This document shows, piece by piece, positions 8,136 through 16,502 of a DNA stretch of 64,000 nt. The notes under the pieces were generated by a model. The model was given only the letters and a program-made list of their open reading frames with translations, searched no databases and had not been told where the DNA came from. The DNA is taken from positions 34,916-98,915 of the forward strand of contig JANNCN010000081.1 of assembly GCA_031386665.1 (NCBI GenBank). Direction: 5' to 3'. Positions within the stretch are counted from its first letter, which is position 1; every line of letters starts with the position of its first letter. Made by a program: the position numbers and the translations under genes. This stretch comes from JANYCG01 sp031386665 (GTDB taxonomy: Bacteria; Pseudomonadota; Gammaproteobacteria; Burkholderiales; Burkholderiaceae_C).

Positions 8136-9620
8136 ATGACCACTCCAGACATGCACTCGCTCTTACCCATCAACATCGCGGGCGAGTTGCGCTTGGGCGG
8201 TGGCGACGAGTTCGCCAGCCTCTACCCAGCGACCGGCGAAGTTGTCGCACGCTTGCGCGCCCCCAGCTTAGCCGATGTGGACGAAGCTATCGTCCGTGCT
8301 GACCACGCCTTTCGCACCAGTGGTTGGGCGCAGCGCAAACCGCACGAGCGGGCGGCCGTGCTGTACCGTGTGGCCTCGTTGGTTCGTGAGCGCGCCGAAC
8401 CATTGGCGCAACGACAACGCCAAGATAACGGCAAGCCAATCAACGAAACCCGGAATCTGGTTGCCAGCGCTGCGGCAACGTTCCAGTTTTTTGCCAGCGC
8501 CTGCGAAACGCTGGAAGAAACTATCACTCCCTCGCGCGGTGATTTCATGACCATGAGCCTCTACGAACCCATGGGCGTTGTTGCTGCCATCACACCGTGG
8601 AATTCGCCGATTGCCAGCGAAGCGCAAAAAGTCGCCCCGGCGCTAGCTGCAGGCAATGCGGTGGTCATCAAACCGGCTGAAGCCACGCCTTTGTTGGCTT
8701 TGGAACTAGCCGCTATTTGCGAAGAAGCTGGTGTACCCAAAGGGATGCTCAGCGTGCTGCCCGGGCGCGGCTCCATCATCGGCGACGCCATCACCAAGCA
8801 CCCGCTCATTAAGCGCGTATCCTTCACGGGCGGCACCACCACGGGCAAACACATTGCGCATATTGCTGCTGACAAAATGATGCCCGTCTCGTTGGAACTG
8901 GGGGGCAAATCCGCGACGATGGTAATGGACGATGCCGATCTCGACCACGCAGTGAACGGTGTTTTGTACGGCATCTTCAGCTCGTCGGGTGAAGCTTGCA
9001 TCGCCGGTTCGCGCCTTTTTGTGGCCAGATCGCGGTACACCGAATTCATGCAGCGCCTTTGCGACAAAACTGCCCAACTGCGAGTGGGCGACCCCGCGGA
9101 CGAGCGTACCCACATAGGCCCGCTCATTACGGCCAAACACCGCGAGTCAATTGAACGCTATGTGGATTTGGGGTTGAATGAGGGTGCCACCCTGCGCACT
9201 GGCGGAGCTCGCCCACAGGGTGCGCAATACGAGCGCGGCAACTACTACATGCCCACGATCCTGGAGGGCCTCTCCAACAGAGCGCAAATTTGCCAGGAAG
9301 AAATCTTCGGCCCCGTGCTGGTCGCCATGCCGTTTGACACGGAAGAAGACCTCATCTCCCAAGCCAATGACAGCATTTATGCCTTGGCAGCAGGTATCTG
9401 GACGCGAGACTACAAGCGCGCGTGGCGCTTGGGCCGCGCCGTGCAAGCGGGCACCGTGTGGATCAATACCTACAAGCAGTTTTCCATCTCCACTCCGTTT
9501 GGTGGCTGGAAGGACAGCGGACTGGGGCGCGAAAAAGGCCGCTTAGGTATTTTGCAGTACATGGAGCAAAAAAGCCTGTACTGGGGCTTGAACGATCAAC
9601 CCATGGCTTGGGCAAACTGA
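8136..9620 (+). CDS. NAD(P)-dependent aldehyde dehydrogenase
   Basis: 494 residues, full-length ALDH superfamily. Active-site residues are visible: Asn155 in ITPWNSP, Lys179-region IKPAEATP, Glu254 in LELGGK and nucleophile Cys288 in SSGEACIAGSR. The NAD-binding FTGGTTTGK motif is at 230-238. It probably oxidises a semialdehyde or aromatic aldehyde produced by the ThDP enzyme. It follows the nadX-like gene by 24 bp and precedes the VOC gene by 46 bp in the same operon. The substrate is not recognisable from sequence. Confidence 0.93.
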   Translation: MTTPDMHSLLPINIAGELRLGGGDEFASLYPATGEVVARLRAPSLADVDEAIVRADHAFRTSGWAQRKPHERAAVLYRVASLVRERAEPLAQRQRQDNGKPINETRNLVASAAATFQFFASACETLEETITPSRGDFMTMSLYEPMGVVAAITPWNSPIASEAQKVAPALAAGNAVVIKPAEATPLLALELAAICEEAGVPKGMLSVLPGRGSIIGDAITKHPLIKRVSFTGGTTTGKHIAHIAADKMMPVSLELGGKSATMVMDDADLDHAVNGVLYGIFSSSGEACIAGSRLFVARSRYTEFMQRLCDKTAQLRVGDPADERTHIGPLITAKHRESIERYVDLGLNEGATLRTGGARPQGAQYERGNYYMPTILEGLSNRAQICQEEIFGPVLVAMPFDTEEDLISQANDSIYALAAGIWTRDYKRAWRLGRAVQAGTVWINTYKQFSISTPFGGWKDSGLGREKGRLGILQYMEQKSLYWGLNDQPMAWAN

Positions 9621-9666
9621 TGGCCAATTCTAAAAAATCAGCTGCAAAGGCCCACGGAGTTTGTGT

Positions 9667-10626
9667 ATGAGCGTACTTGGGATTGACGAAATCACCTATG
9701 GCGCGGACGACTTGCCGACCTGCCGCCGCTTTTTTCTGGACTGGGGACTGCACCTGGTCAGCGAAAAGTCTGATGAACTGGTCTTCGAAACGCTGAACGG
9801 TTGCCGCGTGATCGTGGCCACCAGCACACGGGCCGACTTGCCGCCTGCACTTGAACTGGGCCCCACCCTGCGCGAAGTAGTGTGGGGCGTTGAGAGTGAA
9901 GCCGACTTGACTCACTACGCAGACAAGGTCCGAGAACAGCCCGGCTTCATCCGGCAGGGCCAACGCATCGGCTGCACCGACCCGAATGGCCTGGCGATTC
10001 GCCTTCAAGTCACAAAGAAGCGCCAGATTGAGGTACACAGCGCCAGCTACAACACCTGGAACCAGAAGGGCCGCATCAATCAGCGCAGCCCCGCTTACGA
10101 GCGCGCCACACCGGTAGAGGTGGGGCATGTGGTGTTCTTCGTCAAAGACGTGATGGCCTGCGAGCGATTTTATGTCGACAGTTTTGGCTTTGTCGCTTCA
10201 GACCGGTACCCCGAAAGCGGTGCTTTTTTGCGCTGCGCGCCAGAGGGCGGCCATCACGATATCTTTTTACTGCAACGCCCCGCGGCTGACGCTGGGCTCA
10301 ATCATGTGGCCTTTACCGTTCGGGACATCCACGAAGTGTTTGGCGGCGGCATGCACATCTCACGTTGTGGCTGGGAGACTCAACTCGGCCCTGGCCGTCA
10401 CCCCATTTCTTCGGCTTACTTCTGGTACTTCAAGAACCCAGCCGGCGCACTGATCGAGTATTACGCAGACGAAGATCAGTTGACCGCCGATTGGCAACCA
10501 CGTGACTTTACCCCTGGCCCAACGGTGTTTGCCGAATGGGCGATTGCCGGCGGCCTAGATGGCAACACGCGCCGACAAAAGGGCGAGGCAGTGGCCAGCG
10601 GCAAGTTCATCACGGACCGAAAATGA
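9667..10626 (+). CDS. Two-domain VOC / extradiol-dioxygenase-like protein
   Basis: 319 residues with two tandem vicinal-oxygen-chelate modules, the architecture of type-I extradiol dioxygenases. In the second module the metal-ligand candidates are the His in VEVGHVVFFV, the His in LNHVAFTV and the Glu in ALIEYYADE, the usual 2-His-1-Glu set. The first module is degenerate, as in known extradiol enzymes. A ring-cleavage role on a catechol-like intermediate fits the Rieske oxygenase later in the operon. The ATG at 9667 has GGAG seven bases upstream; a TTG at 9661 is less likely. Confidence 0.87.
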   Translation: MSVLGIDEITYGADDLPTCRRFFLDWGLHLVSEKSDELVFETLNGCRVIVATSTRADLPPALELGPTLREVVWGVESEADLTHYADKVREQPGFIRQGQRIGCTDPNGLAIRLQVTKKRQIEVHSASYNTWNQKGRINQRSPAYERATPVEVGHVVFFVKDVMACERFYVDSFGFVASDRYPESGAFLRCAPEGGHHDIFLLQRPAADAGLNHVAFTVRDIHEVFGGGMHISRCGWETQLGPGRHPISSAYFWYFKNPAGALIEYYADEDQLTADWQPRDFTPGPTVFAEWAIAGGLDGNTRRQKGEAVASGKFITDRK

Positions 10627-10696
10627 GAGGAACATGAAATGGTTCTGCGAGAAACGAGTTGGGCGACATGATCCATCACTTGTTATGGAGTTGGCT

Positions 10697-11686
10697 ATGA
10701 ATCGACGATTGTCTTTGGCTTGGGTCGTGGCTGCCCTAGGGCTCGCACCTGCGTTAGGTTTAGCGCAGAACAGCGACACTGAAAAGTTGCTGGCTGCTGC
10801 GCCGTTCACCATCATCGCCCCGTTCCCGCCTGGCGGCCCGGTTGACACACTGGCCCGAGTTCTGTCGACGGGATTGGCCGCCCGCTACAAACAAACCTCG
10901 GTCGTGGAAAACCGCACCGGTGCCAGTGGCAACATTGGCATCGATTTGGTCAAGCGCGCCGCGCCAACGGGCCACACTCTGCTTGTGGTGCCGCAGGGCA
11001 ACTTGACGATCAACCCCACCTTGATGACCAAGCTCAGCTACAGCGTCGAAGGCGACTTTGCCCCTGTGGTCTCGCTGGCCAAGGCCGCCAATGTCATTGC
11101 CGTGAATGCAGGCGTACCTGCAAAAACGATCGCCGAACTTGTCGCTCTGGCCAAAGCCAAGCAAGACAGTATCAGCTACGCGTCACCGGGCGTGGGTAGC
11201 AGCCTGCACCTGGCAGGCGAACTGTTTGGCCAGCAAAGCGGCGCGGACTTTCTTCACATCGCTTACAAGGGTACGCCGCCTGGCCTGAACGATGTTTTGG
11301 GCGGCATCGTGCCCATGATCGTGGGCAATTTGCCGACATTATTGCCGCATATCCAGTCCGGCAGGCTGCGTGCGCTGGCCGTCACCGACGTGGCGCGCGC
11401 GCCGGAGCTACCCGATGTACCCACCCTGGCGGAGGCTGGCGTCAAAGGCGTGGCGCTGTCGTCCTGGTATGGCGTAATGGCCCCTAAGGGCACTCCCGCG
11501 CCAGTACTGGACCAATTGGCCCGCGATATCACGCAAATTCTCAACGAACCGGCCACCAAAGCGCAACTGGTCAAGCAAGGGCTGAGTATCTGGACCGTGG
11601 CCGGTAGCGCCTTTGGTGATCTGATCCGCAAGGAAGCCGCGACCTGGGCACCCATTATCAAGAGCCGCAGGATCGAGGCCCAGTAG
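10697..11686 (+). CDS. Bug/TctC-family periplasmic solute-binding protein
   Basis: Tripartite tricarboxylate-type (Bug) extracytoplasmic receptor of about 329 residues, with a cleavable signal peptide and the family motifs FPPGGPVDTLAR, VVENRTGASGNIG and PTLAEAG. It should bind a small carboxylate in the periplasm. No TctA or TctB membrane genes are nearby, so it would rely on a transporter elsewhere or act as a sensor. The ATG at 10697 with GGAG six bases upstream gives the best signal peptide. An upstream ATG at 10634 has an AGAGGAAC RBS and is a genuine alternative with a long N-region. Confidence 0.9.
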   Translation: MNRRLSLAWVVAALGLAPALGLAQNSDTEKLLAAAPFTIIAPFPPGGPVDTLARVLSTGLAARYKQTSVVENRTGASGNIGIDLVKRAAPTGHTLLVVPQGNLTINPTLMTKLSYSVEGDFAPVVSLAKAANVIAVNAGVPAKTIAELVALAKAKQDSISYASPGVGSSLHLAGELFGQQSGADFLHIAYKGTPPGLNDVLGGIVPMIVGNLPTLLPHIQSGRLRALAVTDVARAPELPDVPTLAEAGVKGVALSSWYGVMAPKGTPAPVLDQLARDITQILNEPATKAQLVKQGLSIWTVAGSAFGDLIRKEAATWAPIIKSRRIEAQ

Positions 11687-11756
11687 GCGCTACCCCAAAT
11701 CTCCTGAAATTTCCCCCATGTCTGCCGTTCATCCCACCACTTTGAAAGACCCTACC

Positions 11757-12743
11757 ATGAAGAATTCTCGTCGTCACGCCATCGCTGTTTCGGCTTCGCT
11801 GGTGGCATCCATAGCCCTGTCCATGGGAGCAGGCCATGCCATGGCGCAGGCATACCCCAGCAAACCCATCACCTTGATCGTGGCCTACCCTGCAGGTGGC
11901 GACACCGACGCGATGGCGCGACTCTTTGCAGAAAAATTGACCACCCGCCTGGGTCAGACGGTGATTGTGGACAACAAGCCAGGCGCCAGTGGCGCGATTG
12001 GCAGTGTTTTCGTCTCCAAAGCCACCCCCGATGGCTATACCTTGCTGATGGCTCCCAGCACGTTTGCAATTGCGCCTCTGGTGCTCAAAGGAGGTGGCGG
12101 CTATGACGTGCTGCAAGGTTTCACACCTGTCGTTCAATCTGCCGTCCAGCCGTTGTTTTTGGTGGCAGGTACGGCAGTGGGGGCCAAAGACCTGAAGTCA
12201 CTGGTGGCCCTTGCCAAAACCAAAGATTTGACCTACGCAAGCCCAGGCAGCGGCTCGCCAATGCATATTCTCGGCGAGATGTTTAACAAGTCCGCCGGAA
12301 TTAAAGTTGGCCACGTGCCTTACCGGGGTGTCGCACCCGCAGTGAACGACCTGCTGGGCGGGCATGTGCCGGTCACTTTCGTTACCTTGGGTCCAGTGGC
12401 TCCGCACGTGGCAACCGGAAAAATGACCTTGCTGGCCGTCGCCGATGCCCAACGCTCTGAGCTCGCCCCCAACGTACCCACGCTGGCCGAACTGGGTTAC
12501 AAAGACGTTGAAGTGGCCGCCTGGCAAGGCATGTTCGGCCCCAAAGGCCTGCCGGACGCAGTCGTCAAAACTCTGAACCAGCACATGAACGAAATCCTCA
12601 AAATGCCTGATGTGGTCAGCAAAATGGCTGTGTTCGGTGCGCTGCCAGTCGGGGGCGAATCTGCCAAATTGGAAAGAGCCAGCGCCGCCGACCACACCCG
12701 CTTTGCCAAGATCGTCAAAGAGTTCGGCATACAAGCTGACTGA
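11757..12743 (+). CDS. Bug/TctC-family periplasmic solute-binding protein
   Basis: Second Bug-type receptor, 328 residues, with signal peptide ending near AMAQA and mature start YPSKPITLIVAYPAGG. Motifs VDNKPGASGAIGS and NVPTLAELGYKDV are typical. It is closer in sequence to the TctC encoded at 19706-20686 (shared YPxKPITxIV, GGDTDAxARLFA) than to its immediate neighbour, suggesting that the two facing operons bind related substrates. The translation start at 11757 is chosen for the signal peptide; an ATG at 11718 would place 13 extra residues in front. Confidence 0.9.
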   Translation: MKNSRRHAIAVSASLVASIALSMGAGHAMAQAYPSKPITLIVAYPAGGDTDAMARLFAEKLTTRLGQTVIVDNKPGASGAIGSVFVSKATPDGYTLLMAPSTFAIAPLVLKGGGGYDVLQGFTPVVQSAVQPLFLVAGTAVGAKDLKSLVALAKTKDLTYASPGSGSPMHILGEMFNKSAGIKVGHVPYRGVAPAVNDLLGGHVPVTFVTLGPVAPHVATGKMTLLAVADAQRSELAPNVPTLAELGYKDVEVAAWQGMFGPKGLPDAVVKTLNQHMNEILKMPDVVSKMAVFGALPVGGESAKLERASAADHTRFAKIVKEFGIQAD

Positions 12744-12764
12744 GTTTGCCAAGGAGAACCCATC

Positions 12765-12986
12765 ATGCAAGCCCTTCGCTCTCTTGAGCCTAACCAGGCA
12801 CGCCTGCGCCCTCCTACATTGTTTGAAGACTTGCTGGGCGACGCCATCGAGCGGGCGTTTGCAGCGGGTGCCTACACCTTGCCAGAACTGGTCGCGCACC
12901 TGAACGAGAGCGGCTCATCCAGCGCCAATGGCGAGGCCTGGACCGAACACAACTTCCAGGCGCTGATGGCACGCCTGGGTCACTAA
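12765..12986 (+). CDS. Small helical protein preceding a Rieske oxygenase
   Basis: 73 residues, predicted mainly helical (LFEDLLGDAIERAFAAGAYTLPELVAHLN), with a C-terminal WTEHNFQALMARLGH. It resembles short recombinase-like helix-turn-helix proteins that often sit directly upstream of Rieske oxygenase genes; that assignment is from memory of such neighbourhoods. Good RBS (AAGGAG) before the ATG. It might be a small oxygenase-associated protein or a regulator; neither is shown. It lies 21 bp after the receptor gene and 23 bp before the oxygenase gene. Confidence 0.75.
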   Translation: MQALRSLEPNQARLRPPTLFEDLLGDAIERAFAAGAYTLPELVAHLNESGSSSANGEAWTEHNFQALMARLGH

Positions 12987-13009
12987 GTCCAAAGCCGAGG
13001 AAATTGACG

Positions 13010-14038
13010 ATGACCAACCACGACAAAGACCCTATTGACGTGCTGCTGACTGTGGGTCTGAAAGAGCTGTGGTACCCCGTGTGCCCATCTGACCACGTCA
13101 AAGAGCGCCCGATTTCAATCCGCCGTTTTGGCAAAAAAATTGCGTTGTGGCGTGACGCGGCGGGCCAAATTCACGCGCTGGAAGACCATTGCCCGCACCG
13201 GGGTGCGCCACTGTCCCAGGGCGTGATGCTGGGCGACCGGCTGGCTTGCCCCTACCACGGTATCGAGGTGCGTTGCGATGGCGTCGTCACCAAGGTACCG
13301 GGCAGCCCTGGCTGCAAGCTTGAAGGAACCCGTGCTGCATTGGCCTTTCACGCCCAGGAGGCCTTTGGCGCGGTGTTTTTGTTCAACAGCGACACCAACA
13401 TAGACACACCACCGCCCTTGCAAATGCCCGAAGAGCTAAGCTCACCTGAGTATTCGCACTTTCTTTGCTACGCCGAGTGGCGCGGCGACTACCGTTACGC
13501 GATGGACAACGTGATGGACCCGATGCACGGCATGTTTTTGCACAAGCAATCTCACTCCATGGCCGAAGGTGACACCAAAGCAGCCTTCCAGGTGCGCGAT
13601 ACCGACACCGGCTTTGTGTTCGAAAAAGTTGGCCAGCGCGGTGTCAATTTCGACTGGACCGAATGGGGCGACACCCGCATTCACTGGATGCGCCTGGAGA
13701 TTCCCTATCCCAAGACCGGTGGCCCCGGCGGCAACTTTGCCATCGTCTCTTGCGCCACCCCCATCAGCACCGAATTGTGCAGCGTGTTCTTTTGGCGCTG
13801 CCGCAAAGTATCCACATGGCAGCGCGATACCTGGCGTTTCCTTTACCGCAACCGTCTGGAAGCTCGCCACTGGGCGGTGCTCGAGCAAGACCGGGTCATG
13901 CTGGAGCAAATGGAGTTTGACGCCAACCAGCGTGAAAATCTGTACGCCCACGACATCGGCCTGGTGCGCCTGCGCCGCCATTTGCGCAACCTGGCCGATG
14001 AGCAATTAGAGGCTTTGCAAGGCGCTACCACGTCATGA
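13010..14038 (+). CDS. Rieske non-heme iron oxygenase, large subunit (VanA/phthalate-dioxygenase type)
   Basis: 342 residues. The Rieske cluster ligands are Cys61, His63, Cys80 and His83 (CPHRG and CPYHG). The mononuclear iron site is in DNVMDPMHGMFLH: His173 and His178, with the bridging Asp170. The C-terminal half resembles vanillate O-demethylase/phthalate dioxygenase-type alpha subunits, which work as homo-oligomers with a one-component reductase. It would hydroxylate or O-demethylate an aromatic acid. The partner reductase follows with an ATGA overlap. The ATG at 13010 is preferred to a TTG at 13004; GAGG lies upstream of both. Confidence 0.93.
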   Translation: MTNHDKDPIDVLLTVGLKELWYPVCPSDHVKERPISIRRFGKKIALWRDAAGQIHALEDHCPHRGAPLSQGVMLGDRLACPYHGIEVRCDGVVTKVPGSPGCKLEGTRAALAFHAQEAFGAVFLFNSDTNIDTPPPLQMPEELSSPEYSHFLCYAEWRGDYRYAMDNVMDPMHGMFLHKQSHSMAEGDTKAAFQVRDTDTGFVFEKVGQRGVNFDWTEWGDTRIHWMRLEIPYPKTGGPGGNFAIVSCATPISTELCSVFFWRCRKVSTWQRDTWRFLYRNRLEARHWAVLEQDRVMLEQMEFDANQRENLYAHDIGLVRLRRHLRNLADEQLEALQGATTS

Positions 14039-15003
14039 GTACAGCCAACGCCACGCTTAACGCCTTTGTACACACCCTGCGTTTTGAGGCCGAAGGCGTC
14101 ATCAGCGTAGAGTTGCGGCCCGCGCTTGGCGAAGTGTTCCCGCGATTTGATGCAGGATCGCACATCGACCTGCACCTGCCCAATGGCCTGGTGCGAAGTT
14201 ACTCGCTTTCAAACCCTTGCGAGGAGCAACATCGGTATGTGGTGGGTGTTTTGCGCGACGCGAAAAGCCGTGGTGGTTCGCGCTGTGTTCACGAGGCGCT
14301 GCGTGTCGCCATGCCGTTAAAAATTTCGCCGCCCAGCAATAACTTTGTTTTGCATGAAGATGCAGCTCACAGCGTCCTGGTGGCGGGTGGCATTGGCATC
14401 ACGCCCCTGCTGTGCATGGCCCGCCGGTTAACGGCGCTGGGCCGCCCGTTTGAGATGCTGTACTTCGCAAGGTCGCGCGCGGGCGCGGCGTTTGTTGCGG
14501 AATTGCAAGCGCTGGGAATGCCCCTGCACTTGCATTTTGACGATGAGCTAGGCGGCCCGCCCAATTTACCTGTTTTGCTGGGGCAACGGGCACCGAACGC
14601 CCAAACCCACCACTATGCCTGCGGCCCTGCGGTCATGCTCGATGCCTTCGAGAAAGTTTGTGCTGAGCTGGGCCACGCCAATGCCCACATCGAGCGCTTC
14701 GCCGCCGTGGAAGTGGCCGCAGCTTCAGACGCCAAAAAAACGTACACCGCTGAATTGCGCCGCAGCGGCAAAACCCTGACCATCACTTCCGACAAGTCTC
14801 TTCTGCAAACCATGCTGGATGCGGGTATCAAGGTCAATTTCAGCTGCGCCGAGGGAGTTTGCGGTTCATGCGAAACCAAGGTTCTTGAGGGCATTCCCGA
14901 CCACAGGGATTCCGTGCTTAGCACCAAAGAGCGCGCCCGAAACAAAGCAATGATGGTGTGCGTGTCGGGTTGCAAGACCGACACATTGGTGTTGGACGCG
15001 TAG
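14035..15003 (+). CDS. Oxygenase reductase, FMN/NAD/2Fe-2S (VanB/phthalate dioxygenase reductase type)
   Basis: 322 residues in the order flavin domain (RSYSLSNPC, FMN/FAD contact), NAD domain (VAGGIGITPLLCMARRL and YACGPAVMLDAF) and C-terminal plant-type ferredoxin (FSCAEGVCGSCETKV, with the fourth Cys in MMVCVSGC). This is the class IA reductase order that pairs with VanA-type oxygenases. It passes electrons from NAD(P)H to the Rieske centre. The start overlaps the oxygenase stop (ATGA), and this is the last gene of the operon. Confidence 0.95.
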   Translation: MSTANATLNAFVHTLRFEAEGVISVELRPALGEVFPRFDAGSHIDLHLPNGLVRSYSLSNPCEEQHRYVVGVLRDAKSRGGSRCVHEALRVAMPLKISPPSNNFVLHEDAAHSVLVAGGIGITPLLCMARRLTALGRPFEMLYFARSRAGAAFVAELQALGMPLHLHFDDELGGPPNLPVLLGQRAPNAQTHHYACGPAVMLDAFEKVCAELGHANAHIERFAAVEVAAASDAKKTYTAELRRSGKTLTITSDKSLLQTMLDAGIKVNFSCAEGVCGSCETKVLEGIPDHRDSVLSTKERARNKAMMVCVSGCKTDTLVLDA

Positions 15004-15253
15004 TAACGCACTTGTTTTTGGCGGTGGATGAATGGTCTTACATCGCAAGAACCGAGCTCCAGTTGACCAAATTTGTCATAAGTTGATCAAATTTTGCAAG
15101 TAAATACCTAATTTGGGTATATTGACCTCTTTTTTTTCAGGTTCTCAATACAACAAGCCTCTAGCTCCTGAATATATTGAATAGTTTGCTATTTTTATAA
15201 TAGCAAATTGAACACCCTACACAAGGCAATCTACTGACGCAAGCTCAAGCAGA
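15004..15253. other. Intergenic region between convergent operons with orphan promoter-like block
   Basis: No gene is seen. The region holds TTGACCAA (15063-15070), the right copy of the direct repeat (15083-15197) with the palindrome ATACCTA-N3-TGGGTAT (15104-15120), and a promoter-like TTGCAA/TATATT pair (15094-15123). It also holds a hairpin TTTGCTATT/AATAGCAAA (about 15184-15206) that may serve as a transcription barrier for both operons. Confidence 0.55.
15083..15197 (+). repeat. Right copy of the ~110-bp direct repeat flanking the catabolic operon
   Basis: Collinear with 1092-1206: TTGATCAA at 15083, ATACCTA-N3-TGGGTAT 21 nt on, AATAGTTTGCTAT 97 nt on. The orientation is the same as the left copy, so any promoter in it points into the 3' end of the CoxG-like gene as antisense. 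Confidence 0.7.
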
Positions 15254-16036
15254 TCAGCCCGCAAAAGCTCGCAGCCACGCAGTACAGTCAGCTGACGCCT
15301 CAAGAGGCCAATACACGCTGACCGATGTGTTGCCGCGTTTGACATCAACGCGAATATGCGGCCAAGAAGGGGCGCCCAGTGCGGGCGGTTGGTGCGAGTC
15401 ACGGCCAAAGACCCGGGACCACCAGGTTGCAAGCTTCGCATTCACCTTCGCCACTGGAGCGGCCTCGCTGGCGGCTGGCCCGGAAGCGTTCGCGTGATTA
15501 GTCTTCAGAGCTGTGGCGCCAGAAACTCCTGCGACCGAGGCCTGGGTCGGCACGGCTGCCAAAGGTTCTGCCGCTGCACCCGCCGCCTCGGCGGGTGCTA
15601 GTCGAGCGGCCAGGTTCTGCGCAAACTCTTCCCACATGCGGTCGGCCTTGGTCTTCATCACGGTCAGACCGAAAGTGCCCAAGCGCCCCAATACATCGAC
15701 GTGGATCTTCATGCGCAATTCGGTCTCGCCGTCGTCACACTCAGTCAGAAATATCTCGCTGGACTGTTTCAGCGAGCTGGCGACTGACGCGTCTTCACCC
15801 GTGCCCTCTGTGCGCAAGTAGTGCGGTGCGCGCTGCTCGACGATGGTGGTTTTGATCTTGAACTTGGCGCTGATGAAGGCAATCTTGACGTGGATCACCG
15901 ACACGTATTCCACATCGCTGATGACGTCAATGGACTTCATACCCGGCACGCAGGCACCCATCACGTTGGGGTCTAGCAGCATTTTCCAGACTTGCTGCGC
16001 AGGCGCAGCAACCCGCAGGTTTTTTTCAATGTCCAT
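15254..16036 (-). CDS. CoxG-like SRPBCC protein (molybdenum hydroxylase accessory)
   Basis: 260 residues. The N-terminal 150 form a CoxG/SRPBCC (START-like) domain: MDIEKNLRVAAPAQQVWKML, PNVMGACVPGM, KIKTTIVEQ, TELRMKIHVDVLGRLG. An Ala-rich linker and a basic C-terminal segment follow. CoxG proteins are known to anchor or assist carbon-monoxide-dehydrogenase-type enzymes at the membrane. It is the last gene of the minus operon; its start overlaps the small-subunit gene by 11 bp and has GGAG upstream. A longer in-frame start (16072) lies within the previous gene and is rejected. Confidence 0.85.
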   Translation of the reverse strand: MDIEKNLRVAAPAQQVWKMLLDPNVMGACVPGMKSIDVISDVEYVSVIHVKIAFISAKFKIKTTIVEQRAPHYLRTEGTGEDASVASSLKQSSEIFLTECDDGETELRMKIHVDVLGRLGTFGLTVMKTKADRMWEEFAQNLAARLAPAEAAGAAAEPLAAVPTQASVAGVSGATALKTNHANASGPAASEAAPVAKVNAKLATWWSRVFGRDSHQPPALGAPSWPHIRVDVKRGNTSVSVYWPLEASADCTAWLRAFAG

Positions 16037-16502
16037 GCATCTTCTCCGAAGCGTGGAGGATCGATTCCACAATTTGCGAGTAGCCCGTGCAGCGACACAG
16101 GTTGCCGCTCAAGCCATGGCGCACCTGGTCTTGGGTGGGTGTGGGGTTCTGGGCCAATAGAGCGCACGCCGTCATCAGCATGCCTGGTGTGCAGTAGCCG
16201 CATTGCAATCCGCCACACTGCATGAAGCTTTCCTGAAGTAGGTGCAGTTTGTCACCCTGGCTCAACCCTTCCACTGTGGTCACGGAATGCCCGTTAGCCT
16301 GAACAGCAAGCATCAAGCAGGACTTGACGACTTCACCGTCCAGCAACACCGAACACGCGCCACAGGTCCCTGTTTCGCAGCCGCGTTTGGTACCGGTCAG
16401 GTGCAAATCGTCACGCAAGAAATCAGACAACAGGCGCCGTGCAGGCACTTCGACACTTTGCACCTCACCATTGACATTGATATCCACACCATGTTTGCTC
16501 AT
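16026..16502 (-). CDS. Molybdenum hydroxylase small subunit (2x 2Fe-2S)
   Basis: 158 residues, standard CoxS/XdhC-type iron-sulfur subunit. The plant-type cluster motif is CETGTCGACSVLLDG with a downstream Cys, and the second alpha-helical cluster motif is CGGLQCGYCTPGM with CRCTGY. It transfers electrons from the molybdenum centre to FAD. It overlaps the FAD-subunit stop by 4 bp (ATGA). The order large, medium, small in this operon differs from the classical coxMSL order. Confidence 0.95.
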   Translation of the reverse strand: MSKHGVDINVNGEVQSVEVPARRLLSDFLRDDLHLTGTKRGCETGTCGACSVLLDGEVVKSCLMLAVQANGHSVTTVEGLSQGDKLHLLQESFMQCGGLQCGYCTPGMLMTACALLAQNPTPTQDQVRHGLSGNLCRCTGYSQIVESILHASEKMHGH

